From Lachnospiraceae bacterium (GTDB lineage: Bacteria > Bacillota > Clostridia > Lachnospirales > Lachnospiraceae): a DNA stretch of 64,000 nucleotides. Below, in pieces: positions 17,101-24,591 of this stretch. Both the position numbers and the translations under genes were made by a program. The first letter of the stretch is position 1, and the number at the start of each line of letters is the position of its first letter. Under the pieces are notes generated by a model. That model made no database searches, was not told the DNA's origin, and saw only the letters and a program-made list of their open reading frames with translations. Location of the stretch: assembly GCA_022791575.1 (NCBI GenBank), contig JAAVZI010000015.1:1-64000 (forward strand), in the 5' to 3' direction.

Positions 17101-17802
17101 AGCCTGAACCAGCTTTTCCTCTGTATATTCCAGCATTCGAAACTGATGCGCAAATAAAATCTGCATCCATTCCGTCTGCATCAGTTCCTCATATGTGTTA
17201 ACCGTATAAAGGTTCCGGCAGTGTTCCAGCCACTGTCTGGGATATGGATAACTCATAGCAAAATCATATAAAGTAAGAACAATCTCTTCAATTCTGTCAT
17301 CACTTTTTCCGCTGGAAAATGTTTCGGTAAAACGATAGAACTCCTCACTGCCTTCTGTATAAAAATCCTCCAGCACAAGGGAAAGAACTTCCTTCTTCAT
17401 CAGCTTTAATTCGCCCTCGTCCCCTATACGAAAGGACGGTTCCAAATCTATTTCCTGAAAATGATTTTGGATCACATGCTTACAGAAGCTGTGAATCGTA
17501 GAAATATTCGCCATATGAATCCTGGTCCTCTGCCTCTGCAAATGCTCATTCTCTGGATGAAGAGCCGCTTCTTTTTCTATTGCAGCCTGAATTCGTTCCC
17601 GCATTTCTCCGGCGGCTGCCTGGGTAAAGGTAACTATTACCATCTGGTCAATATTAACTGGATGGTTCTGGTCCATCACTTTATCAATAATACGCTGTAC
17701 CAGTACGGCTGTCTTCCCAGAACCGGCAGCCGCTGAAACCAGAATATTGGCCTCTCTTAACGATATTACCTGTTGTTGTTCCTCTGTCCACTGCACCGCC
17801 AT
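14137..17802 (-). CDS. addA: ATP-dependent helicase/nuclease subunit A
   Basis: A 1221-residue UvrD-type helicase-nuclease that, with AddB, resects double-strand ends for recombination (the Firmicute counterpart of RecBCD). AAAGSGKT is the Walker A at 24-31. Helicase motifs TFTQAAAGEM, LIDEYQDSN (Walker B), VGDAKQSIYRFR and MTIHKSKGLEFP follow, then VALTRAREKL. The RecB-like nuclease at the C-terminus has LLDYKTDY near residue 1160, with the catalytic Asp and Lys. The start overlaps the addB stop by one base. It is the last gene of the run that begins at the LexA-box promoter. Confidence 0.97.
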   Translation of the reverse strand: MAVQWTEEQQQVISLREANILVSAAAGSGKTAVLVQRIIDKVMDQNHPVNIDQMVIVTFTQAAAGEMRERIQAAIEKEAALHPENEHLQRQRTRIHMANISTIHSFCKHVIQNHFQEIDLEPSFRIGDEGELKLMKKEVLSLVLEDFYTEGSEEFYRFTETFSSGKSDDRIEEIVLTLYDFAMSYPYPRQWLEHCRNLYTVNTYEELMQTEWMQILFAHQFRMLEYTEEKLVQARKLLEGFAEAENYQQIFDYYASRIQAMKAECDYSSWQKQLENLTSPALPKGKKSCPDAEVREEVKGLRDEVKEILEKMREVYFQQSAEQILEDLSHCAPVIEMLIQAVLRFQERFQEEKHRQNLLDFNDLEHEALHILRNEEGEPTETAKEYAEFFEEILIDEYQDSNLVQEYLLTSISKQPLGGNNLFMVGDAKQSIYRFRLARPELFMEKYHTYSLEEGPCRRIDLHKNFRSRGEVLDSANYIFEKIMKRSLGGIDYDHASALYQGMEFATPVHEGDYTTELLLFDRKNKDLDIDSIQYESKLIAHRIKALVDEETGLDVLDKREGTYRKARYRDIAILLRSTGGFDTILLEELAAEGIPAHMLSREGYFDTLEITTMLNYLRIIDNPLQDIPLLSVLKSPFVGLDDEELVKIRIEQEEVSIYQCVQHYMEEGEEEALRIKLSEFFAQLQQFRMEMCYMPIHKFICHILDATGYGDYIGVMPGGGQKKANMEMLVEKAAAFEETSYAGVFQFIRYMEQLEKYKIDTGEASIISENDDTVRIMTIHKSKGLEFPIVIAAGLGRKFNKMESRQPLVIHHTLGLGMEHVLLETRQKNKTLLRSVILLQNQLESLGEELRVLYVALTRAREKLILTGGVDQIEKCIKRACRDGYSSAPDYGSLTMAGSYMEWILAALSGHPDAEEEIRNYISTPPSTRVQSDFPHASFLIREIQLSELIEEDLQELVQEERMNLQMDMEKSGNQEELPEKLRERLEYQYQYEEQMSIPAKVTVSELKRAQREEPEEGHLLYPLQESVKIQPSFLQQERAEVSAVNRGTAYHKVFECLDLDRCESISHVEEQLEHFYENGILEERMRAVIRPRKIWRFACSEIGRRMRRAQTEGKLYKEQPFVYAVPACEINDNWDSQELIMVQGIIDVFFEEEGELVLLDYKTDYIKEGQESMLSQRYRIQFEYYQRALQEITGKRVKELVLYSVFLEKEIIVETTKSL

Positions 17803-20800
17803 TATGATTCCTCCTTCTGGGGATTCGACCCGTGCTTTTCCTCTATAGATTCCTTCATACGGGCATAGATTTCAGAATCGTTCAGCTTCTCCAGCTTACG
17901 GAATTCCTGGGGCTGCCCGTTCCTCTCCTGCATACAAATACTTCGATAGCCGCAGTAACTACAAGAAGTCAGCTCATGATCCATATAGGGATTGATCTGT
18001 ATATCGCCTGATAAAATTTCCTCTCCCATACTTCTCATCTTCTGGCTGGCATACTCCATCATGACCTGAAATTCTTCTTCCGATACCGTTTTGCTCCTGG
18101 CTGACAAAGTTCCGTCCTTCTTGCGGCTGACCGGAATCACCTTGGATTCATAAACTGCCCCTTCTTCTTCAAAGGTTCGATCCATTCCAGACAGTACTTC
18201 CTCGTTATCACTAATCACACCATCCACTCGGAGTGCCTTGAGAAGCTGATCTTCATAATCCGCTTCCCGGCTGCGCTCTATCAGCGGATCATCTACCCTA
18301 TAATAGACAATACCTGCCGGAAGCACTTTCTTCTCCGGGTACAGCTCCTTCTCAAACTGCATGGCTGCCTGCAGGTATACAATTAGCTGCAGTTGGGTTC
18401 CATAATAAACATTCAGCAGTTTAAACTCCTTTTTACCTGTTTTGTAATCCATCACCTTCACATATAAGTGGTCTTCTTTCTCACAGATATCCATACGGTC
18501 AATCCTGCCTCTGAGGTTCAGCCTTGCCGCTTCTTTTAAACCATTCTGAATCGGCTCTGTATTATGAAACTGCAGTTCATAACGGGAGGGAATAAACTGT
18601 CCCTGAGCCAGCTGTTTTGTCAAGGCCCACACGGTACGCTTGGCAATCCGCTTCATTCTTGTTATGCGGTACTGATCTCTCGCTGTATAATATAAAACTG
18701 CAGAATCGTACTTTAATATGGCAGCATCGACACATTGTTCAATCAGCTGCTCTTGCAGCTCCTCCTCCACTTCACTCCATAACAGATTTCTTTTCGCCAA
18801 CTCTTTTGCATAAAGCTCCAGAGCCTCATGAAGAATATTACCAAAGTCCAGGTTCTGAAAACCATATTCCTCCCGTTCTCCCGCACCAAGTCCGTACTGG
18901 AGAAAATGAGCATACGCACACGCAGCATACTTTTCCAATCGAGTCACGCTGCCGGACAGTTCATTGGTATACAGCGCTTTGGCAAGCGCTGCTTGAATAC
19001 GGTCACTGCCTTTGCCGTCCCTAGCTGCTTTCTTAAGTTTCTGCAAATGCTCCTTATACCAAGGCTTTTCCTCGAACCAGCGGTACAGCGGATAAAAAGC
19101 TTCTGGCTTGGTTCTTCTCAAATATGTAATGACATACTGCATAGCATTGACCGGAGAGACAATGCTGGCAAATTCTTTCCGCCGTTCTTCCTCATCTGTT
19201 ACAATGGTCTGCGGAAATAACTGTAGAACAGTCTTAATCAGGTAAGAAGGATTCCTGGCCTCGCCAGAGGCATCCACCTTGCTATAAGACAAATACAGCT
19301 TTTCACGGGGTTTGGTCATATTCAGGTACAGATAAAACTTCTGGGTATAATATTGTTCTTCTCGGCCAGGTGCCAGTTCAATCCCCTGTTCTCTTAAATG
19401 CTCTCTCTCCAATTCTGACAGTATTCCTGCCTCTGATTTATTCTTGGGAATCACACCGTCATTTACCCCCAGAAAGAATAATGCCCTGATATCTTTTAAA
19501 CGACTTCGTTCAATATCACCAACCGTCACTTGGTCTACTCCTGGCGGAATAATACCCACTTTGGTCTCTGCAAACCCCGCGTCCAGAAGCTTTGCATACT
19601 CTTCTCCATCCATTTTCTCATTGCCCAGAAGTTCCGCCAGCCGCTCCAGAATCTCAATTACAACCTTATACATCTGGCTATACTCTTTCCCCAAGGCCGT
19701 TTCTCCCCGCTCCTGGAAAATTTGTGTATATTGTTCTAATTGTTCCTGTACTTTATATATTTCCAATAATTGATACAATTCTTTGGTTTTTTCCAAAACC
19801 GTGGTCCGTTTCGAACGAATTACTTTGGTAAATGCAAGCATAGGCTGAATAAACTGCTCTCTTGATTGGTTTAGTTCCTTCAGCTCCTCTTCCTCCATGC
19901 CTCTTAGCGGTGACTGCCACTCTTCCTTCCAGCGTTTGCGTCCGCGGATTCCCTTTGCCAAAATATAATTTTGCATCTGATCTAAGACAGACTGTTCTAT
20001 AGGAATCAGCCCTGTCCTCCAGAGTTTTCCCACACTCTCATAGGTAAAGTCCCTGACTGCGCACTCCAGCAGACTTCGAATACAGGCAATCGCCGGATTA
20101 GCCAAAGCGTTTCTCTTATAATCGCTGAAATACGGAATCTGATATTGTTCAAACACCCGCTCTGCATAACTGCCGTACTTTGCAAGTTCTCCAGTTACAA
20201 CGGCAATATCCCGGTAACGATATCCTTCTTCTATAACTAAACGCCGAATCTCCTCTGCCGCAAACTGCATTTCCTCCAAAGGGTTCCGGCACTGATGAAT
20301 GCTGATTTGTTCCTGACTGCCTGAATAAGCCTTGGGCTGATTACGAAACAGATGTTTCTCCAGCCATGCCATGGCTGGGTTATCCTGAAATCTTTTATTC
20401 CCTTCGGCCGGAAAAATCACGTCCTTCTCCCGGCTGGCGCCAGCTTCTTCCGCCATAGCTGTCAGATCTTTCATCATCTTCGCGCTCATATAAAACAAAT
20501 GATAATCAGGAAGTGAACTGCGGACTGGCTGGGATGTATCATAAGTAACCGTTACCCACATATCCTGGCACAGTCCCAGAAGCCTTCCGATCAGCTTCTT
20601 CTGTACTGGTGTAAAACCAGTAAAACCATCCAGTATAATCGTAGCATCCTTTAAGAACAAAGACTGGTCCGCAACTCTGTATAAGGCATCCAGCAGTTCT
20701 TCTGATGTAATATACTGTTCTTTTAGAAAGTCTTGAAACGTCTCATAGATCAGTTTCATATCGTGCAGTTTTCCAAATATTTGCTGTTGATTTTGATTCT

Positions 20801-21233
20801 CCTGCAGAAGCTTGTCTAATACTTCTCCCTGTACATCATATTGCATAAACTCGGAAATCATGGATTTCACTTCATTGATATAGCCGATTTTGGAAAGATA
20901 ATTTCCCATCACAATTAAATCCTGTTTTTTTTCTTCGGCTGCTTTACGGACAACAAAAATCTTACCGATTTCATCCAAAATCGGCAGCTGAGCAGTATTC
21001 GTCTCACTAAATACCCGATAAGCAAGGCGTTCAAAGCTTAATATATCAATATTCAGAATTCCATGTGAGGGACTCATAGACACAAAGCTTTTCTGAGTCT
21101 GCATGGTAAACTGTTCTGGTACTAGGACGATATACTGATGTCTGGAGTTCTGCCCGGCCGCCTTAAGTACCTGCTGATACAGCGTATAAGATTTACCGGA
21201 ACCAGAATTGCCAATATAAAACTGCAGGGACAT
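17802..21233 (-). CDS. addB: ATP-dependent helicase/nuclease subunit B
   Basis: An 1143-residue partner of AddA. It has a P-loop GNSGSGKSY at 8-16, a helicase-like scaffold without full helicase motifs, and a C-terminal nuclease with MDYKTGKKEF. The iron-sulfur cluster ligands are one Cys in EKYAACAYAHF near 800 and the C1091-x2-C1094-x5-C1100 triplet close to the end; this Cys set is diagnostic of AddB. It starts 13 bases after the ATP-grasp gene, so it belongs to the same transcript. Confidence 0.96.
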   Translation of the reverse strand: MSLQFYIGNSGSGKSYTLYQQVLKAAGQNSRHQYIVLVPEQFTMQTQKSFVSMSPSHGILNIDILSFERLAYRVFSETNTAQLPILDEIGKIFVVRKAAEEKKQDLIVMGNYLSKIGYINEVKSMISEFMQYDVQGEVLDKLLQENQNQQQIFGKLHDMKLIYETFQDFLKEQYITSEELLDALYRVADQSLFLKDATIILDGFTGFTPVQKKLIGRLLGLCQDMWVTVTYDTSQPVRSSLPDYHLFYMSAKMMKDLTAMAEEAGASREKDVIFPAEGNKRFQDNPAMAWLEKHLFRNQPKAYSGSQEQISIHQCRNPLEEMQFAAEEIRRLVIEEGYRYRDIAVVTGELAKYGSYAERVFEQYQIPYFSDYKRNALANPAIACIRSLLECAVRDFTYESVGKLWRTGLIPIEQSVLDQMQNYILAKGIRGRKRWKEEWQSPLRGMEEEELKELNQSREQFIQPMLAFTKVIRSKRTTVLEKTKELYQLLEIYKVQEQLEQYTQIFQERGETALGKEYSQMYKVVIEILERLAELLGNEKMDGEEYAKLLDAGFAETKVGIIPPGVDQVTVGDIERSRLKDIRALFFLGVNDGVIPKNKSEAGILSELEREHLREQGIELAPGREEQYYTQKFYLYLNMTKPREKLYLSYSKVDASGEARNPSYLIKTVLQLFPQTIVTDEEERRKEFASIVSPVNAMQYVITYLRRTKPEAFYPLYRWFEEKPWYKEHLQKLKKAARDGKGSDRIQAALAKALYTNELSGSVTRLEKYAACAYAHFLQYGLGAGEREEYGFQNLDFGNILHEALELYAKELAKRNLLWSEVEEELQEQLIEQCVDAAILKYDSAVLYYTARDQYRITRMKRIAKRTVWALTKQLAQGQFIPSRYELQFHNTEPIQNGLKEAARLNLRGRIDRMDICEKEDHLYVKVMDYKTGKKEFKLLNVYYGTQLQLIVYLQAAMQFEKELYPEKKVLPAGIVYYRVDDPLIERSREADYEDQLLKALRVDGVISDNEEVLSGMDRTFEEEGAVYESKVIPVSRKKDGTLSARSKTVSEEEFQVMMEYASQKMRSMGEEILSGDIQINPYMDHELTSCSYCGYRSICMQERNGQPQEFRKLEKLNDSEIYARMKESIEEKHGSNPQKEES

Positions 21234-21246
21234 AACAAAAACCTCC

Positions 21247-22581
21247 TTATTGATCTGCGGGCTTCACGAGAATGGTCGCTATCGACATCTCACTATATTG
21301 GGTAGAAATAACGCTGCACTCAGCAATACGGGAATAGATACCGTAGAACCTGCCATGATAGACATAGAGGCCAGTGATATTACTGTAATCTCCAAACTGC
21401 GCTTCTTCCCTCTTCATCAGATCTATATTAATCGTACGATATGGCTGACAGAATTCCTGTACAATATAATGTCTGTTATACTGCTGCGGCACCAGCTTCT
21501 CCCACTCCTCCTGGCTGTACTCCACACCCGCATAAACCCCCTTGGAACCATAGGAATCTTCTGGCTTCAGAATCCACCCTTCACGATGATTCAATACCTT
21601 CTCCAGAGGCACCAATTCCTTTACAAAGCTCTGGGTATAGGGAAAGTGCTGTTGAACAAACTGCTGCTCTGCTTCTGTCAGCATCGACAGAGTCTCTTCC
21701 ATCTGAACAACCTTATAGAAAATCTTATTATGCACCACCTGAGTTCTAAAATCGCCTAAGATACAAACCGCACCCGCTTTTACTGCCTGAATCAACGGCT
21801 GCACCTCTTCATAGTGCTCCATAATATCACAGGTTACCGCTCTTCTGTAAATCATATCAATCTTTCTGCCAGACGGGGAATATAAGGCCTGACCATCGAA
21901 TGTCAGTTCTCTAATTTCACAGATTTCAGCTGTACAGCCTACCCTTCTAAGGCTTTCTGCCACTACTTTGAATTCATTCTCTGTAGCATAATCCATAAAA
22001 TCTACGATTGCCGCATGAGGGCAGCTGCTGGCATTCTCTGTTGCATCATAGATCGCTTTCAATTCTGCCGCCAGTGTATCAAACAGTTCAAACGTACACA
22101 GTTCATGATTCTCGGCAAACTGCTGGTAAGCTAGCGTTCTCTGAACGGCAATATTCAGCTCCCGGTCTTCATTCATAGCACTGGTGCCATCGGTATTAAA
22201 CTCGCAGAACTTAAAATCCCCAGTGATCTCATCATAAAAAATATCAATTCTCGCAACCGGAAGCCGGCATGGATATCGTGCCGGAAGACAAATCAATTCC
22301 TCCAGACGCGGATCAAATCCAAACAGCCTCCGGTAATCCTCATCCGCCAGATAACGGTCAATCACTTTATCAAAAATCCCATACAAGGTTCCGAGCAAAG
22401 CCTTAAAATTCGCTACGTCCCGTTCCTCAAAAAGCTTCGGCACATACAACGTTCGAACACAGCGCCCATGATATCTAGCCGAAGAATTTTCAATATATTC
22501 CAAAGCCTTCTGACCGCTTTCATAATGGGCTTTCCGATCTGCCTCAATAGACTGTATATACTCCTGTTCCAATTTTTTCAA
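21247..22581 (-). CDS. ATP-grasp ligase resembling glutathionylspermidine synthetase
   Basis: A 444-residue ATP-grasp enzyme. Motifs typical of the glutathionylspermidine-synthetase-like class are visible: ARIDIFYDE followed by FKFCEFNTDGTSAMNE (about 135-155, Mg/substrate loop), VVHNKIFYKVV (about 287-297), and GWILKPEDSYGSKGVYAG (about 335-352), the ATP-binding lysine and glycine loop. Such enzymes join a carboxylate to an amine with ATP. No amidase domain is fused, unlike E. coli Gsp. It lies 17 bases downstream of a GCS2-type gamma-glutamyl ligase and 13 bases upstream of addB, suggesting it extends the product of the former. The actual substrate is unknown. Confidence 0.7.
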   Translation of the reverse strand: MKKLEQEYIQSIEADRKAHYESGQKALEYIENSSARYHGRCVRTLYVPKLFEERDVANFKALLGTLYGIFDKVIDRYLADEDYRRLFGFDPRLEELICLPARYPCRLPVARIDIFYDEITGDFKFCEFNTDGTSAMNEDRELNIAVQRTLAYQQFAENHELCTFELFDTLAAELKAIYDATENASSCPHAAIVDFMDYATENEFKVVAESLRRVGCTAEICEIRELTFDGQALYSPSGRKIDMIYRRAVTCDIMEHYEEVQPLIQAVKAGAVCILGDFRTQVVHNKIFYKVVQMEETLSMLTEAEQQFVQQHFPYTQSFVKELVPLEKVLNHREGWILKPEDSYGSKGVYAGVEYSQEEWEKLVPQQYNRHYIVQEFCQPYRTINIDLMKREEAQFGDYSNITGLYVYHGRFYGIYSRIAECSVISTQYSEMSIATILVKPADQ

Positions 22582-22598
22582 TTTCTGCTTCCTTCTTT

Positions 22599-23858
22599 CT
22601 ATTCATTTCGATCCCGTACACTCTTCCCAGCCTGTACCAGTCTTTGCATTGGCTGGAGATAGGTTCGTTCCTCTTCCTCTAACTGCTGTCCCGCAAGCCT
22701 GAACATCCGTTCAAGCCAAAATCCCGCCGGCTTTCCATAAATCTTTCCCTGATATCCCCATGTTATCAACTGGTCCTTTCCCTGCCGCACATCCTCCTGC
22801 GTCATATGGCCAGATGGAGTGAATTGTTCTAATTCTTTGTATAATTTATACAATTCATCCCTATTCCAGAACATTCCCTTAAGCAGTGCAATATAGGACA
22901 TGGTATATTCTAAAGGCATGCTGTCTCCCACACGGATCTCCACATATTGCTTCAGCCTCACATCTGGAAATACAATAGACAAACCATGCTCTAATTGCTC
23001 TTCACTAAGCACTGCTTCTTTGCATAGATCCTTCAGCGACTTTCTTCCTACATAATCCTCGTTCCCATCCTTCTCCGCAAAAATAGAAGGAACTTCATAA
23101 ACCCATTTGGCATAAGCTTCAAACCCAAAACCATCATCAAACGTTCCCGGAACCATCGTACAGCGTTCCGGATCTACCCGATCCCATATAAAGGAACGAG
23201 CCATATGCTTCTCCCAAGGCTTCTTCTGAAAAATAGGTGCATTATCCGTTAACAGAGCAAATAACGGCGAAAATGCCACTGCAGCCCGATAAGTTTTGAC
23301 AAAATCCTCCTCGCTGTAATAATCTACAGAGCCCTGCACCGAAGCAGTCCCTCTCATCATACAGCGGCCATACATCCCAATCTCTTCAAAATACCGGTTC
23401 ATAAACTGATACCGCTTCTTGGGAATCAATTCCATATCTTCTGACCTTTCTGTCAGATGATACCCCGTTGTCAGCAGACACTGATCCCATTCTTCTAAAA
23501 TCGGATGGATCTGATCGATAAACTGCAGATAAATCTCCTCAATATCTTTCAACCATGTCCTTGGTACAATGCTGATCTCCAGCTGTGCCGCCGGTTCTAT
23601 AGAAATCACATAGGCATCATTTCCAAGGGCAATCAGCTGACCCTCACTCCTTCCCTTCTGAGGAAATGCTTCTGAAATTCGTTCCAGAAGCGCTCCAACG
23701 CCATGTGGTCCATAATAGCTGACTGCTGTCTGATCCTTCTTCTTAATTACAAAGTGCTCCACCTCCATTCCCACCGCCCCGGTATGCTTCTCCTTGCATC
23801 CAGCTTGGAAATACTCTCTGATCATCTGTATATTTCTTCTATCCGACTCGCTGCTCAT
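22599..23858 (-). CDS. Glutamate-cysteine ligase family 2 (GCS2) protein
   Basis: A 419-residue member of the GCS2 carboxylate-amine ligase family, which activates the gamma-carboxyl of glutamate with ATP and attaches it to an amine such as cysteine. VGMEVEHFVI near residues 29-38 is the family's G-x-E-x-E metal/glutamate motif, AQLEISIVP is near 93-101, MMRGTASVQGSVDY near 166-179 is the central strand, and YVEIRVGDSMP near 307-317 is the C-terminal metal site. It resembles the EgtA/plant-type GshA branch more than E. coli GshA. Clostridia do not usually make glutathione, so the product may be another gamma-glutamyl compound. First enzyme of the putative two-step pathway with the next gene. 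Confidence 0.75.
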   Translation of the reverse strand: MSSESDRRNIQMIREYFQAGCKEKHTGAVGMEVEHFVIKKKDQTAVSYYGPHGVGALLERISEAFPQKGRSEGQLIALGNDAYVISIEPAAQLEISIVPRTWLKDIEEIYLQFIDQIHPILEEWDQCLLTTGYHLTERSEDMELIPKKRYQFMNRYFEEIGMYGRCMMRGTASVQGSVDYYSEEDFVKTYRAAVAFSPLFALLTDNAPIFQKKPWEKHMARSFIWDRVDPERCTMVPGTFDDGFGFEAYAKWVYEVPSIFAEKDGNEDYVGRKSLKDLCKEAVLSEEQLEHGLSIVFPDVRLKQYVEIRVGDSMPLEYTMSYIALLKGMFWNRDELYKLYKELEQFTPSGHMTQEDVRQGKDQLITWGYQGKIYGKPAGFWLERMFRLAGQQLEEEERTYLQPMQRLVQAGKSVRDRNE

Positions 23859-23902
23859 ATCATTCTCTCCGTGTTCTTCTTTCTATAAACCATATAGAAT
23901 TA

Positions 23903-24334
23903 TTATTGGGCATAAAAGCCTACGACTTTCATTTCCTTATCGAATGTAATCGTATAATTTACCTCACCTTTTTCATAGGCTGCCGTTATAAGAATCACAC
24001 CGAAATCCTCCTTTGCTTCATCATGATGCTTTCCAATCACGGTCTCTTCTGTATAAGAAATAAATCCTCCCTTTCCTTTCGTCAGATTCCGCACCGTATT
24101 TTCCATAGTATCCAAATCAATATCCTTAAGAAAATCTTCTCTCATGCGCTCACTAAGTACTTGCTTAGTACCATTCAGCTGAATCTGATTAATCAGTTCC
24201 TCCCCTGAGTTCTTAATCGTCTCCTCATCAAATCCTTCTGCCAAATCCGTCGAAGCACAAGCGGTCAAAGAAAAACACAATACTAACAGACATAGGCATA
24301 CCAGAATTCCTGCAAAACTTTTTCTTCTTTTCAT
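23903..24334 (-). CDS. Small lipoprotein, DUF3887-like
   Basis: A 143-residue lipoprotein. It has KRRK at the N-terminus, a hydrophobic core and the lipobox LTAC with Cys near residue 26. The mature part resembles the DUF3887 fold (small alpha+beta, NTF2-like; VRNLTKGKGGF, VNYTITFDKEMKVVGFYAQ at the end). The start ATG at 24334 is set by GGAGG seven bases upstream; the frame could extend four codons to a TTG that lacks a ribosome site. First gene after the LexA-box promoter and 44 bases before the GCS2 gene. Function unknown. Confidence 0.75.
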   Translation of the reverse strand: MKRRKSFAGILVCLCLLVLCFSLTACASTDLAEGFDEETIKNSGEELINQIQLNGTKQVLSERMREDFLKDIDLDTMENTVRNLTKGKGGFISYTEETVIGKHHDEAKEDFGVILITAAYEKGEVNYTITFDKEMKVVGFYAQ

Positions 24335-24429
24335 AATTACCTCCAAAATAAAATTTTATCTTCCACTAGACAGCCGCCATTTCGCACCTTAGCAGATATA
24401 TTGGCAAATCCATGTTCTTGCTTTATTTT

Positions 24430-24473
24430 ATTATAGAACATACGTTCTTGTTTGTCAAGAACATTTTGAGAAC
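24430..24473 (-). promoter_or_regulatory. Consensus promoter with embedded LexA (SOS) box
   Basis: On the minus strand, TTGACA (24458-24453), 17-bp spacer, TATAAT (24435-24430): a perfect consensus. Inside the spacer, abutting the -10, is GAACATACGTTC (24436-24447), which fits the Gram-positive LexA/DinR consensus GAAC-RNRY-GTTC. A further inverted repeat, GTTCTTG-TTTGT-CAAGAAC (24444-24462), spans the -35, and another GAAC half-site lies at 24470-24473. The arrangement predicts repression by LexA and induction by DNA damage of the genes from 24334 down to addA. No lexA gene is in the window. Confidence 0.75.
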
Positions 24474-24553
24474 TTCATTCATGAATTACTTTCATCCTGC
24501 AATGTATTTATCATCAAATCTACTTCTACATCCTACCCATCCCCGCATACATT

Positions 24554-24575
24554 AATGAAAATAAAGATTTTCATT
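24554..24575 (+). promoter_or_regulatory. Perfect 9-bp inverted repeat upstream of the M23 peptidase gene
   Basis: AATGAAAAT (24554-24562), AAAG, ATTTTCATT (24567-24575), ending 16 bases before the ATG at 24592. It could be an operator or a small mRNA stem near the ribosome site. I cannot assign a regulator. Confidence 0.35.
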
Positions 24576-24591
24576 GACGGAGCCGTATTCA

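Noticed and set aside
17815-17835. T-arm-like sequence ggattcgaccc suggesting a tRNA
   Set aside because: It lies inside the addB coding region and no acceptor, D or anticodon arms can be formed around it.
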